From: Streptomyces sp. NBC_00523
Lineage (GTDB): Bacteria > Actinomycetota > Actinomycetes > Streptomycetales > Streptomycetaceae
Direction: 5' to 3'
Assembly (NCBI RefSeq): GCF_036346615.1
Contig: NZ_CP107836.1
Location: 1-64,000, forward strand
Length of the DNA stretch: 64,000 nucleotides
The notes under the pieces: generated by a model
What the model saw: the letters and a program-made list of their open reading frames with translations, nothing else
The model's database searches: none
What the model was told of the DNA's origin: nothing
Shown: piece by piece, positions 18,957 through 27,542 of the stretch
How the letters are laid out: every line of letters begins with the position of its first letter
Numbering within the stretch: position 1 is the stretch's first letter
Position numbers and translations under genes: made by a program

Positions 18957-20376
18957 GAGCGTCGAGGAGTTCCGCGCACCGGGGCGCGGTGGGGCGACGG
19001 GCTCCGACGTGGACCGCCTGGCGCAGACCGAGCGCGAGCGATCCGATGAGCAGGGCGAGGAGTTCCGCCATGTCGTAGGAACGCAGGGCGGCCTGGGTGC
19101 CGAAGGGGACGACGTCCTGGTTGTGCAGGTTCGTCGGCAGGCTCTGCATGCCTGCCGGTGTGGCGTTGCGGCGGATCTCCGCGACGAACGCGGTGGCGGC
19201 CAGTTGTACACCTTGGAGCCCGTGCTGGAGGCCCGGTGCCGTGGCGAGCATCGGCGGCAGTCCCCCGTTGCGCGCCGGGTCGGTCAGCAGGTCGAGCTGG
19301 CGTTCGGCGAGATTGCCCAGCTGGGCGGTCACGGACGCCAGCAGGTCGGCCGCGAACGCAGCGGGCTGGCCGAAGAAGTTGCCGCCGTGCACCACTTTCC
19401 CCTCCCGGTCGTCATGGCCGGGAAAGAAGAGGGGGTTGTCACTGACGCCGCCGAGGTCGGCGGCGACCACGCCGTCGACGTAGCACAGTGCGTCCTCCGC
19501 GGCACCGAGCAACTGTGGGGTGCAGCGGATGCTGTACGGCTCCTGGAGCGGTCGGTTTCCCGAGGGGCCGAGGCCGGTGAGGATGCGCCGCATGCGCGCG
19601 CCGGCGTCGACCGCCCCGGCGTGCCCGTATGCCCGTAGCAGGTCGTCGTCCAGGAAGCCCGGGTCGCAGCCCAGCAGGTCGGCCAGGAGGCAGGTGAGGG
19701 CCATGAGAGAGCGGTGTGCGTCGCGGACACTGTCACGGGCCAGCGCCAGGGCCGCGGTGGTGACGGAGGTCCCGTTGACGAGGGCGAGCGCGTCGCGGCC
19801 GTCCAGGTCGAGCGGGCGCAGTCCGGCGGCGGTCAGCGCCTCGTCGGCCGGCATGCGGCGGCCGTCCAGGTACGCGTAGCCGCGCCCGCGGAGGGCCTGG
19901 GTCGCGTAGGCGAGCGGGATGAGGTCGCCGCTCGCGCCGACGGAGCCGTAGCGGGGGACTGCCGGGGAGAACGTCGTCGCGAACATGGCGGCGAGGCGGT
20001 CGACGACCTCGCCGGAGACTCCGGAGAAGCCCCGAAAGAGCGACCAGGTGCGCAGCAGGAGGGCGGCGCGGCAGATCTCGTGGGGCAGGTCCGGTCCCTG
20101 GCCCGCCCCGAGGTGGGCCAGGGTGTTGTCGCACTGGTCCGCCTCGTGGGGGCGGCCGGCGTACCCGACGAGCGCACCGAAGCCTGTGGTGGCGCCGTAG
20201 ATGGGGCGGGTCCCGCTGCCGTCGCCGTGCCGCAGCCCGTGGAAGAAGCGGCGTCCTCGGTCCACACGGTCCCGGGCCCGGGCGTCCACGGTGACGGTGA
20301 GCGGTGTGGCGGCCCGGCGCAGGGCTGCGGAGTCCAGAGGGCCGGTGAGGGAGAGGGAGTCCGTGGTGGTGGGCAC
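18862..20376 (-). CDS. MIO aromatic amino acid ammonia-lyase, tyrosine-lyase-like
   Basis: 504 aa, normal for bacterial HAL/TAL. The MIO cofactor forms from Ala148-Ser149-Gly150 in GSVGASGDLIPLA. The catalytic Tyr60 lies in YGATTGFG, and other lyase signatures are NGTSVTTA, QEPYSIRCTPQ, SDNPLFF and HNQDVVPFG. The selectivity pair is His88-Leu89 (in NTLAHLGAGQG), as in tyrosine ammonia-lyases; histidases have Ser-His and phenylalanine lyases Phe-Leu. The expected reaction is L-Tyr to p-coumarate plus ammonia, though an aminomutase or another aromatic substrate is possible. It is divergent from the flavin monooxygenase operon across a shared palindromic operator, and no hut genes are near. GTG start, apparently leaderless. 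The 3' end overlaps the kinase gene. Confidence 0.88.
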   Translation of the reverse strand: MPTTTDSLSLTGPLDSAALRRAATPLTVTVDARARDRVDRGRRFFHGLRHGDGSGTRPIYGATTGFGALVGYAGRPHEADQCDNTLAHLGAGQGPDLPHEICRAALLLRTWSLFRGFSGVSGEVVDRLAAMFATTFSPAVPRYGSVGASGDLIPLAYATQALRGRGYAYLDGRRMPADEALTAAGLRPLDLDGRDALALVNGTSVTTAALALARDSVRDAHRSLMALTCLLADLLGCDPGFLDDDLLRAYGHAGAVDAGARMRRILTGLGPSGNRPLQEPYSIRCTPQLLGAAEDALCYVDGVVAADLGGVSDNPLFFPGHDDREGKVVHGGNFFGQPAAFAADLLASVTAQLGNLAERQLDLLTDPARNGGLPPMLATAPGLQHGLQGVQLAATAFVAEIRRNATPAGMQSLPTNLHNQDVVPFGTQAALRSYDMAELLALLIGSLALGLRQAVHVGARRPTAPRCAELLDALIEAIPPVDPDRPLDRDVRAAALLVAAHESP

Positions 20377-20383
20377 ATCCGGA

Positions 20384-20431
20384 AAGGTAGGCGGGCAATC
20401 TCAGAGTGCTCTGAAAACGGGTGGCTAGCTT
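20384..20431. promoter_or_regulatory. Divergent leaderless promoters around palindromic operator
   Basis: The perfect palindrome TCAGAGTGCTCTGA (20401-20414) is centred between the lyase and the first flavin monooxygenase. Eleven bases to its right is TAGCTT (20426-20431) and seven bases later the ATG at 20439. Eleven bases to its left, on the minus strand, is TACCTT (20389-20384) and seven bases later the GTG at 20376. Neither start has a Shine-Dalgarno sequence, so both messages look leaderless. A near-identical palindrome with the same 11-base spacing precedes the second monooxygenase at 29105-29118. The half-site nearest each -10 lies around -35 to -25, which fits either an activator or a repressor. 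Confidence 0.75.
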
Positions 20432-20438
20432 CCGGGGC

Positions 20439-22013
20439 ATGACCCATGACTACCTGATCATCGGTGCGGGGCCCGCCGGACTTCAGCTCGCCTCCCTGCT
20501 GGAGCGGGACGGCGGGGACTACGTCGTCCTGGAGCGCGGCAGCGGTCCGGGTACGTTCTTCACCCGGTTCCCCAGGCACCGTTACCTCATCTCGAACAAC
20601 AAGGTGCACACGGGTTACGAGGATCCGGAGCTGAGGCTGCGGATGGACTGGAACTCCCTGCTGAGCGACGATCCGGAACTGTTGTTCACCCGGTACAGTC
20701 CCCGCTACTTCCCGCCCGCCGACGACCTGGTGCGCTATCTGTCGGACTTCGCCTCCCGGACCGGGGTGCGCGTGCGGTACGACACGGAGGTGACGAAGGT
20801 CTCCAGGCAAGGGGAGGGCTTCGCCGTCACGGATCACACGGGCAAGGTGTGGCGGGCCCGGCATCTGGTGGTCGCCACCGGGATGTCCGTCCCGAACCTG
20901 CCCGCGATCCCGGGCGTCGAACTGGCCGAACGCTACGACACGATCGACACCGATCCCCAGTCCTTCACCGACCAGCGGGTGCTCATCATCGGCCGGGGCA
21001 ACTCCGCCTTCGAGACGGCGGAGAACCTGATGGAGACGGCTGCGGTCATCCACGTCGTCGGCTCGGGCTCCCTGAAGATGGCGTGGCGGACTCACTATGT
21101 GGGACATCTGCGCGCCGTCTACAACAACTTCCTGGACAGCTACCAGTTGAAGTCCCAGAACGCGCTTCTCGACGGCCGGGTCCTGGCCATTCGGCGTGAC
21201 CAGGACGGTTTTCACGTCCCGGTCGCCTTCGAGCGGGTCGACGAGGTGGTCAAGGAGATCCGTTACGACCGGGTGATCGTCGCGACCGGCTTCCGGTTCG
21301 ACGCCTCGGTCTTCGACGACACCTGCGCACCGGCCCTGATCGTCGACGGCCGCTTTCCCGAGCTGACGCCGCTCGGGGAGTCGGTCAACGTACCCGGTCT
21401 CTATTTCGCGGGGACGCTGATGCAGGGGCGCTCCTTCGGGAAGGCGACGACCGGCTTCATCCACGGCTTCCGTTACGCGGTGCGCGCGCTGCACCGCGGA
21501 CTGCGGCAGCGCCATGTCGGCGTGCCCTGGCCCACGACGGTGATCGGGGACTCCACCGCGCGGGCCGTCGACGCGGTGATCGGCCGGGTGAACCGTTCCT
21601 CGGCGCTGTGGCAGCAGTTCGCCGTCCTCGGTGACCTGCTGCTGCTCGCCCCGGACGGCACGTTCCGCTACGCCGAGGAGGTACCCGTCGACCATGTGCC
21701 GGGGGCGGTGCGGGCCGGGGAGTTCGGTGAGGTGGCGGCGTACGCGGTGATCACCCTGGAGTACGGGGAGGACCACGACCGGGTGGACCCGTTCGACGTC
21801 GGCGCGGGCCGCAAGTCCCAGCAGGACGTGTCGGGCCTGGACGGCCGCTATCTGCATCCGGTCGTCCGCTGGTACCGGGACGGTGAGTTCGTGGCCGACC
21901 ACCACCTCACCGAGAACCTGGAGAACGAGTGGGACAGCGAGGAGGTCCACCGCGTCCCGCTGGACGCCTTCCTCACGGCCCGTCGCAGCACGGCCGCCCC
22001 GGTGGCGCCGTGA
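20439..22013 (+). CDS. Flavin-containing monooxygenase, FOXRED2-like (paralogue 1)
   Basis: 524 aa. The FAD-binding motif LIIGAGPAGLQLA is at residues 6-17 and a second, NADPH-type Rossmann motif LIIGRGNSAFETA is near residues 184-196, with ATGFRFD after it. The C-terminal about 130 residues are an extra domain shared with the paralogue at 27535-29079. Such enzymes insert oxygen at nitrogen, sulfur or carbonyl groups of small metabolites. The chemistry here is not predictable. The ATG at 20439 is preferred over the upstream GTG because it fits the leaderless promoter and aligns with the paralogue. It is first gene of a four-gene operon with GTGA/ATGA overlaps (hydroxyacid oxidase, P450, MFS). 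Confidence 0.88.
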   Translation: MTHDYLIIGAGPAGLQLASLLERDGGDYVVLERGSGPGTFFTRFPRHRYLISNNKVHTGYEDPELRLRMDWNSLLSDDPELLFTRYSPRYFPPADDLVRYLSDFASRTGVRVRYDTEVTKVSRQGEGFAVTDHTGKVWRARHLVVATGMSVPNLPAIPGVELAERYDTIDTDPQSFTDQRVLIIGRGNSAFETAENLMETAAVIHVVGSGSLKMAWRTHYVGHLRAVYNNFLDSYQLKSQNALLDGRVLAIRRDQDGFHVPVAFERVDEVVKEIRYDRVIVATGFRFDASVFDDTCAPALIVDGRFPELTPLGESVNVPGLYFAGTLMQGRSFGKATTGFIHGFRYAVRALHRGLRQRHVGVPWPTTVIGDSTARAVDAVIGRVNRSSALWQQFAVLGDLLLLAPDGTFRYAEEVPVDHVPGAVRAGEFGEVAAYAVITLEYGEDHDRVDPFDVGAGRKSQQDVSGLDGRYLHPVVRWYRDGEFVADHHLTENLENEWDSEEVHRVPLDAFLTARRSTAAPVAP

Positions 22014-23080
22014 CGCTCCGCGAACTGCACGAAAGGGCCCGGAAGGTACTGGACCCGGTCGTCTACGACTACGTCGCGGGCGGCGCGGGCGAGGAGCGCG
22101 CCCTCGTCGAGAACGAGCGGGCGTTCGACCGGTACGCGCTGCTGCCGCGGGTGCTGAGTGGTGGCGTGGGCCGGGAGACCGGCGTCGATCTGCCGGGCGC
22201 CCCGAACGCGTCCCCGGTGATCGTGGCACCGACCGCCTTCCACCGGCTGGTGCACCGGTCCGGCGAGCGGGCCACGGCGCGCGCGGCCGCCGCCGAGGGC
22301 GCCGTGCTGGTGACGGGAACGGCGGCCACCATCGCGGTGTCCGACGTCGTCGCGGCGGCGCGCGAAGCGGCCCCGGATCCGGCCGTGTGGTTCCAGCTGT
22401 ACCTGCATTCCCGCCCGGAGGTCACCGGAGCGCTCGTCCGGCGTGCCGAGGACGCCGGCTGCACGGCCCTGGTGGTGACCGTCGACTCGCCGGTGTTCGG
22501 CCGGCACACCCGGGACCTGCGCAACGGGTTCACCGACCTTCCGCCCGGATACGCCGCGGAGAACATGCGCGACCTGCCCGGGTCCGAACCCGGTGGGCTC
22601 ACCGCCATCCCGATGTCCGCCGCGCTCCGCTGGCCGGACCTCGCCGCGGCCGTACGCACCACCTCGCTCCCCGTACTGGTCAAGGGGATCCTCCATCCGG
22701 ACGACGCGCGCCTCGCCGTCGAGCACGGCGCGGCCGGGGTGATCGTCTCCAATCACGGCGGCCGCCAGTGCGACGCGGTCCCGGGGGCCGTGGACTGCCT
22801 GACGGCGGTCGCCGATGCGGTCGCGGGCAGGGTCCCGGTCCTGCTCGACGGCGGGGCGCGCCGGGGAAGCGACGTCGCGGTGGCCCTCGCGCTCGGTGCG
22901 AGGGCCGTCGGCGTCGGACGTCCGGTGGTGTGGGGCCTGGCCGCCGAAGGGGAGGCGGGCGTGCGGCGGGTCCTCGCGACGCTGCGCGACGAGTACGACC
23001 ACACGCTCGCCCTGTGCGGTGGCCGCCGGAACACCGATCTGGTACCCGGCATGGTGGTGCGGAAGGGTGGAACGTGGTGA
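22010..23080 (+). CDS. FMN-dependent 2-hydroxyacid oxidase/dehydrogenase
   Basis: 356 aa TIM-barrel flavoprotein. Family residues are in place: the Tyr of VYDYVAGGAGEE, VAPTAFH for FMN, WFQLYLH, Lys in LVKGILHPDDA, the catalytic His and Arg in VSNHGGRQCD, and LLDGGARRGSDV for FMN phosphate. Glycolate/lactate/mandelate oxidases of this family convert 2-hydroxy acids to 2-oxo acids. In this cluster a hydroxymandelate-like or other aryl hydroxyacid substrate is plausible but inferred. GTG start overlapping the monooxygenase stop (GTGA) indicates translational coupling. The longer upstream frame is only the shadow of the previous gene. Confidence 0.88.
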   Translation: MTLRELHERARKVLDPVVYDYVAGGAGEERALVENERAFDRYALLPRVLSGGVGRETGVDLPGAPNASPVIVAPTAFHRLVHRSGERATARAAAAEGAVLVTGTAATIAVSDVVAAAREAAPDPAVWFQLYLHSRPEVTGALVRRAEDAGCTALVVTVDSPVFGRHTRDLRNGFTDLPPGYAAENMRDLPGSEPGGLTAIPMSAALRWPDLAAAVRTTSLPVLVKGILHPDDARLAVEHGAAGVIVSNHGGRQCDAVPGAVDCLTAVADAVAGRVPVLLDGGARRGSDVAVALALGARAVGVGRPVVWGLAAEGEAGVRRVLATLRDEYDHTLALCGGRRNTDLVPGMVVRKGGTW

Positions 23081-24444
23081 AGGCCCGGGCGGGCACGGAC
23101 GCGTGGTGGCTGCCGCGCGCCGTGGTGGCGCTGCGCGTCCACATCTTCGAGAAGGTCAACGGGGACCGGGCGGTGACCCTCCCGAACGCCACCCACGGTC
23201 CGGAGGTGTTCGAGCGGGTCTATGCCCACCCGCACGCGGACGGCCGTAGTGAGGGGGCGGGGCTCTCCGACCTCTTCTGGTACTGGCTGGCGCCGGGACC
23301 GGAGGTGCACCAGGAGCACCTGGAGCCCGGTGCGCGCTACCAGGACGTGGCGGCGACCACGCGGCGCGTCGTCGCCGGGAACTCGGCGGATCTCGCAGCG
23401 GCTGCCGCCCGCGCCGTCGCGGACGCGCTGGACGCGGTGCCGGACACACGGATCAGTCTCGTACGGCTGCGGGACCTGATGATGCCCGCGTGGGCCGCGT
23501 TCTGCTACGAACTGGTCTTCCAGGAGCCGTGCCCGCCGCCGGCCCGGAAACTGATCACCGCGCACGCCAATGACGTGATATCCGCGCTGAAATGCACCGG
23601 TCTGCGCCATCCGCGCCGCCGGGCCCGGCTCACCGGCTACCTGCGGGACCGGGTCGCGGCCGGCGACGTACCGCACCGGCTGCCGCCCTCCCTGTCGGTG
23701 CCGGAGCAGGTGCACTACCTGCAGGGCACCTTCTTCAACACGGCGGTCGTGCAGCTGTCCGAGGCGACCGCGCACGTCCTGCTCGCTGTCGCCCGCCACC
23801 CGGAGGTGCAGCGGCGCCTCCGCGCGGACCCGGACGACGACACGTATCTGACGCGGGTGCTCGACGAGACGATGCGTCTGTATCCGCTGTTCGGCATCGC
23901 CCACCGCATCACCACCGGCGACATAGCGCTGGACGCGGAGACGGTTCTGCCGACCGGGTCCGTGGTGTGCTTCAGCTACCCCGGCTACCACGCCACCGGA
24001 TACGAACGGCCGGACGAGTTCGATCCGGACCGCTGGGCGGACCTGGCCGTCAAGGACGCCCATCACATCCCGTACGGCGTGGCGGCCAACCGCCCCTGCC
24101 CGGCCTGGCGGCTGTCGCCGCTCGCGCTGCGCGCCGCGGTACGGGAGGTGCTGCACCGGTTCCGGCTGGACTCGACGGTCTCCCACACGCGCTCCATTCC
24201 GCACCGGGCGCCGTGTCTGCTGATCCCGCACGGCCTGCCGCCCCGGCCCCGCCACTTGGCCGCGCTCCGCGGCTTCGTCCGGCTGCGGGACGGGGTGGAG
24301 GACGTCACTCGGGGCGTCCGCCAACTGCTCCTCGGCACGGTGATGGTCCTGCACGCCCGCAAACAGCGCCCGGCCACGCGGTACTTCGAAGGGCGGCGGA
24401 CCGGAGGGTGTCCCGTCCACCAGGTGGAGAGAGGGAACGGATGA
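23077..24444 (+). CDS. Cytochrome P450 with atypical signatures
   Basis: 455 aa. The K-helix ExxR is present (DETMRLYP, about residue 263) and a proximal Cys341 lies in PYGVAANRPCPAW, in place of the usual FGxGxHxCxG; the Gly after Cys is Ala. The I-helix region (TFFNTAVVQLSEATAHVLLAVARHPEVQ) lacks the usual acid-Thr oxygen-activation pair. This points to an unusual reaction, such as peroxide-dependent, isomerase-like or redox-neutral chemistry, or to catalysis without the classical proton relay. A C-terminal extension of about 60 residues after the heme region contains another Cys. The start is GTG at 23077, overlapping the previous stop; an adjacent GTG at 23074 is possible. No ferredoxin or reductase gene is adjacent. 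Confidence 0.85.
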   Translation: MKARAGTDAWWLPRAVVALRVHIFEKVNGDRAVTLPNATHGPEVFERVYAHPHADGRSEGAGLSDLFWYWLAPGPEVHQEHLEPGARYQDVAATTRRVVAGNSADLAAAAARAVADALDAVPDTRISLVRLRDLMMPAWAAFCYELVFQEPCPPPARKLITAHANDVISALKCTGLRHPRRRARLTGYLRDRVAAGDVPHRLPPSLSVPEQVHYLQGTFFNTAVVQLSEATAHVLLAVARHPEVQRRLRADPDDDTYLTRVLDETMRLYPLFGIAHRITTGDIALDAETVLPTGSVVCFSYPGYHATGYERPDEFDPDRWADLAVKDAHHIPYGVAANRPCPAWRLSPLALRAAVREVLHRFRLDSTVSHTRSIPHRAPCLLIPHGLPPRPRHLAALRGFVRLRDGVEDVTRGVRQLLLGTVMVLHARKQRPATRYFEGRRTGGCPVHQVERGNG

Positions 24445-26042
24445 CGCCCAGTGGACCACGCCCGTCCTCGCCCGCCCGGCCCCCGTCGCTGATCGCTCGG
24501 CCGCTGATGTTCTGGGCAGGTGTGGCCCTCACCTGTACGGGCGTCGGCCAGCACGTGTGGATGTTCGTCGATTCCCGGTCGATGGGCTTTCACATGGCGA
24601 TGATGGGGATGTCCGGCGTGATGTGGGCCGCGATGGCCGCCATCGTCGTGGGCGTGGTGGTCTCGGGGCGCGCGGTCGTGCAGAGCCCCGGTCGGATTCC
24701 GGCCGGGACCGCCGTTCCGGACGGGACAGCGCAGGGCCACCGGCGCCGTCTCATCGGGGTGCTGAGCTTCGCGCTGATGGTGGACCAGATGAAGCCCGCC
24801 ACCCTGGCGTTCATCCAGCCGGGCATGCGCGAGGAGTTCCAGCTCAGCGCCGCCGAGATCTCCTGGCTGCCGACGGTCGCGCTGAGCGGCACCGTACTGG
24901 GATCACTCATCGGGGGCCGCTCGGCCGACCGGATCGGACGCAGGGCGACGATCCTCATCGCGTCCCTGCTTTTCCTCGGTACGACGGTGTGCGGGGCCAT
25001 GCCGTCCTTCGGCGGCATCCTGGTCATGTGCGCGCTGATGGGGATGGCGGCCGGAGGCATGCTGCCCGTCGTGTACGCCCTGATGACCGAAAGCCTGCCG
25101 CCGGGACGGCGCGCCGCCGTCATGGTGCTGCAGGCCGGGCTCACCACCACCGGCGGCTACATGGCGGCCGCCGGTCTGGCCTCGTTGCTGATCCCGGTGA
25201 CGGGATGGCGTGTCCTGTGGTTCGCGCAGCTCCCGCTGGTGCTGATCCTCATCGCACTGAACCGGTGGATCCCGGAGTCGGCGGCCTTCACCGCCCAGCG
25301 GGCGACGCGCGGGCATGTCCGCGCGTCCGTGCTTTTCACACACCCTCAGACGACCAGGACGCTGGTCGTCAGCGGTTACGCCCTCGCCTGGGGCCTAGTC
25401 TACTGGGGGTTCATCACCTTCCTGCCCAGCCAGCTGGAGGCATCGCACGAGGGAGGTATGTCCGCCGCCACCCTGCTCTTCCTGTCCTCACTTCTGTCCA
25501 TCCCGACCTGTGTGGTGGCGGCGTGGCTCTACAAGCGCTGGTCGGCGAAGGGCACCATGGCCCTGTACGCCGCCCTCACCGTCACGGCGCTGCTCGTCCT
25601 GGCCGCAGTGGGGATGGACGGCAGCGAGCCGATCCTCCTGACCGCGGTGATTCTCCTGTTCGCCGGTACCGCCGGGGTCATCGCTCTCATCGGTCCCTAC
25701 ACGGCGGAGATCTTCCCCCTGGCCATCCGGGGAACCGCCGGCGGCTGGGCGGCGGCGGTCGGCAAGTCCGGAGGTGCCTTCGGGCCCCCGCTCATCGCCC
25801 TGGTCCTTTCGGCGCCGGGGGGCATGCGCACCGCCGCGCTGCTCGTCGCGCTGCCGATGGCCCTGGCAGGCGGAGCCGTGGCGCTGCGCGGCAGCAACCC
25901 GCGTACGGCTGAGGCGTCGCCCGACGAAGCCGCTCGACTGGAGGCCGAACTCGACGCTCTGGTGCGCGGCGAGTCCGTGGCCGTGGAGCGGGCCGATCCG
26001 GCGGCGCCCGCGAAGGGCCGGGACGGCGGTGCGGCACTCTGA
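24441..26042 (+). CDS. MFS transporter
   Basis: 533 aa with a short N-terminal part of two extra helices (about residues 18-75, including a Met/His-rich MGFHMAMMGMSGVMWAAM segment) before a 12-helix MFS core starting near residue 100. The loop 2-3 motif reads GGRSADRIGRRATI, as in sugar-porter and aromatic-acid:H+ symporter families. The N-terminal extra segment resembles the small DUF2933-like or CopD-like membrane pieces and is unusual. It is last in the monooxygenase-oxidase-P450 operon and overlaps by ATGA, so the likely job is export of the cluster product or uptake of an aromatic precursor. A bidirectional terminator follows. Confidence 0.88.
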   Translation: MTPSGPRPSSPARPPSLIARPLMFWAGVALTCTGVGQHVWMFVDSRSMGFHMAMMGMSGVMWAAMAAIVVGVVVSGRAVVQSPGRIPAGTAVPDGTAQGHRRRLIGVLSFALMVDQMKPATLAFIQPGMREEFQLSAAEISWLPTVALSGTVLGSLIGGRSADRIGRRATILIASLLFLGTTVCGAMPSFGGILVMCALMGMAAGGMLPVVYALMTESLPPGRRAAVMVLQAGLTTTGGYMAAAGLASLLIPVTGWRVLWFAQLPLVLILIALNRWIPESAAFTAQRATRGHVRASVLFTHPQTTRTLVVSGYALAWGLVYWGFITFLPSQLEASHEGGMSAATLLFLSSLLSIPTCVVAAWLYKRWSAKGTMALYAALTVTALLVLAAVGMDGSEPILLTAVILLFAGTAGVIALIGPYTAEIFPLAIRGTAGGWAAAVGKSGGAFGPPLIALVLSAPGGMRTAALLVALPMALAGGAVALRGSNPRTAEASPDEAARLEAELDALVRGESVAVERADPAAPAKGRDGGAAL

Positions 26043-26054
26043 GACATGGCGAAG

Positions 26055-26091
26055 GACCGGCCCCGCTCTCGTGACGAGGGCGGGGCCGGTC
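26055..26091. terminator. Bidirectional terminator
   Basis: ACCGGCCCCGC (26056-26066) pairs with GCGGGGCCGGT (26080-26090), with a further CTCG/CGAG pair inside the loop. It separates the convergent MFS and acyl-AMP ligase genes, which are only about 50 bases apart. Confidence 0.8.
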
Positions 26092-26093
26092 TG

Positions 26094-27542
26094 CTAGCTG
26101 TCCTGGGCGAGCCGCTGCTTGTCGGGCTTTCCGGCGGCGGTGAGCGGTACCTCTTCGATGACGGTGAGCCGGGCCGGCGCGGAGTCCTCCCCCACGCCCG
26201 TTGCCACCAGCGCCCGCAGTTCGGCGAGGTCCGGCACGCGCCCGGCCGCCGGCACGACGAACGCGTGGACGGCTTCGCCCGTACGGTCGTCCGGTTCGGC
26301 CACGACATACGCCTCGGCCACCGAGGGGTGGCTGGAGAGCAGCCGCTCGACGGGCCCGGCGTAGTACACGTTGGCGTTGACGATGATCACGTCCCGGGTC
26401 CGTCCCGTGAGCCACAGCCGGCCCGACGCGTCGAGGTGGCCGAGGTCGCGGGTACGCACCCATCCGCCGGAGTACACGTCGGCGGTGAGGGCGGGTTCCT
26501 GCCAGTAGCCATGGCTCTGGGAGGGGGTGCGCGCGAAGAGTTCACCGTCGGTGCCGGGCGGGACCGGGTGCCCCGAGGGGTCACGGATCTCCAGTTCCAC
26601 GGGCGGCACTCCGAGAGAGCCCGGCGGATCCTCCGGGGTGGCCATCGAGATCATGCCGGTCTCGGTCTGGCCGTAGCCGTGGAAGACGACCGGGCCGAGC
26701 ACTTCGGCGGCCTCGCGCACGCGCCCCGGTTCCAGCGGCGACCCCGACACCATCAGCGCGCGCAGCGCGCCGAGGTCCACCGGCGCCGTACGCTGCGCCG
26801 CCACGAGCTTCGTCAGCCGGGCGACCGTGATCACGCTCGCGGTCGCCCGGTGACGCACCAGGGCGTCAGGGAAGTCCGGGGGGTCGGCGGTGACGAGGGT
26901 GCCGCCGGCTGCCAGCGCCAGCAGCCCGTACTCCATCATCACTTGGCTGGCCAGGGTGCCGAACACCAGGAACCGGTCGAGGCGCCCGGCGAGTTCGCGG
27001 ACGGCCGGAGGCCAGGCGTCCGGTCGGTGCGCCCACCCGGCTGTCATCGCCGCATACGTCTGGGCGCACGCCTTGGGGAGGCCGGTACTGCCGCTGGTGT
27101 GCAGGAGCCGGGCGGTGTCCCCGGGCAGGGCCAGCACCCGCGGCCGGACTCCGTCGTCCGTCGCCGCCAGCAGGTCGTCGAGCGCGAGGGTCAGGCCGTC
27201 CCCCCACTCACCGGCCGTGGGGGGTCGGTCGGTGACGGTCACTCCGACGTCTCGCACGATGTGTTTACGCTGCTCCTCGGTCAGGCCGGGCCGTACGCCG
27301 ACGACCCGTGCGCCGACGACGTGGGCGGCGATGATCGCAGCGAAAGCTCCGGGGCCGACGCCCAACAGCATGGCCACGCCGTCGCCGGGTCCGACGCCAT
27401 GTCCGCGCAGGCCGTTCACCGCGCGCCGCACGGTGCCGAGGAGTTGGGTACCGGAGACCTCCACGCCGGCATGCTCGAACACCGTCCGGTCACCCGCCAC
27501 GTCGAGGATGTCGAGTACGGCGCCGGGGAACTGCTCAGTCAA
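26094..27542 (-). CDS. Acyl-AMP ligase / acyl-CoA synthetase
   Basis: 482 aa adenylate-forming enzyme, slightly short for the family. Motifs seen: the phosphate loop LLHTSGSTGLPKA, FHGYGQTETGM, GGWVRTRDLGHLD, the hinge region TGRTRDVIIVNANVYY and the catalytic C-terminal Lys in PLTAAGKPDKQ. It would activate a carboxylic acid, such as p-coumarate from the nearby lyase, as AMP ester and then thioester; whether the acceptor is CoA or a carrier protein is unknown, and no carrier protein gene is nearby. The start is an unusual TTG at 27542, supported by AAGGAG four bases before it and by an 8-base overlap with the upstream monooxygenase stop. It is second gene of the minus-strand operon. Confidence 0.85.
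   Translation of the reverse strand: MTEQFPGAVLDILDVAGDRTVFEHAGVEVSGTQLLGTVRRAVNGLRGHGVGPGDGVAMLLGVGPGAFAAIIAAHVVGARVVGVRPGLTEEQRKHIVRDVGVTVTDRPPTAGEWGDGLTLALDDLLAATDDGVRPRVLALPGDTARLLHTSGSTGLPKACAQTYAAMTAGWAHRPDAWPPAVRELAGRLDRFLVFGTLASQVMMEYGLLALAAGGTLVTADPPDFPDALVRHRATASVITVARLTKLVAAQRTAPVDLGALRALMVSGSPLEPGRVREAAEVLGPVVFHGYGQTETGMISMATPEDPPGSLGVPPVELEIRDPSGHPVPPGTDGELFARTPSQSHGYWQEPALTADVYSGGWVRTRDLGHLDASGRLWLTGRTRDVIIVNANVYYAGPVERLLSSHPSVAEAYVVAEPDDRTGEAVHAFVVPAAGRVPDLAELRALVATGVGEDSAPARLTVIEEVPLTAAGKPDKQRLAQDS

Noticed and set aside
18862..20376. Annotation of the MIO enzyme as histidase (hutH).
   Set aside because: The selectivity position is His-Leu, not Ser-His, there are no other hut genes, and it shares a promoter with a monooxygenase operon.
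19833..22229. Long open frame on the minus strand (about 800 codons) opposite the flavin monooxygenase.
   Set aside because: It is Arg/Pro/Gly-rich with no domain and exactly shadows two well-supported genes; long antisense frames are expected at this GC content.
21883..24444. An 853-codon frame joining the hydroxyacid oxidase region with the P450.
   Set aside because: Only the part from 23077 has family signatures; the upstream part is an off-frame shadow of the hydroxyacid oxidase gene.
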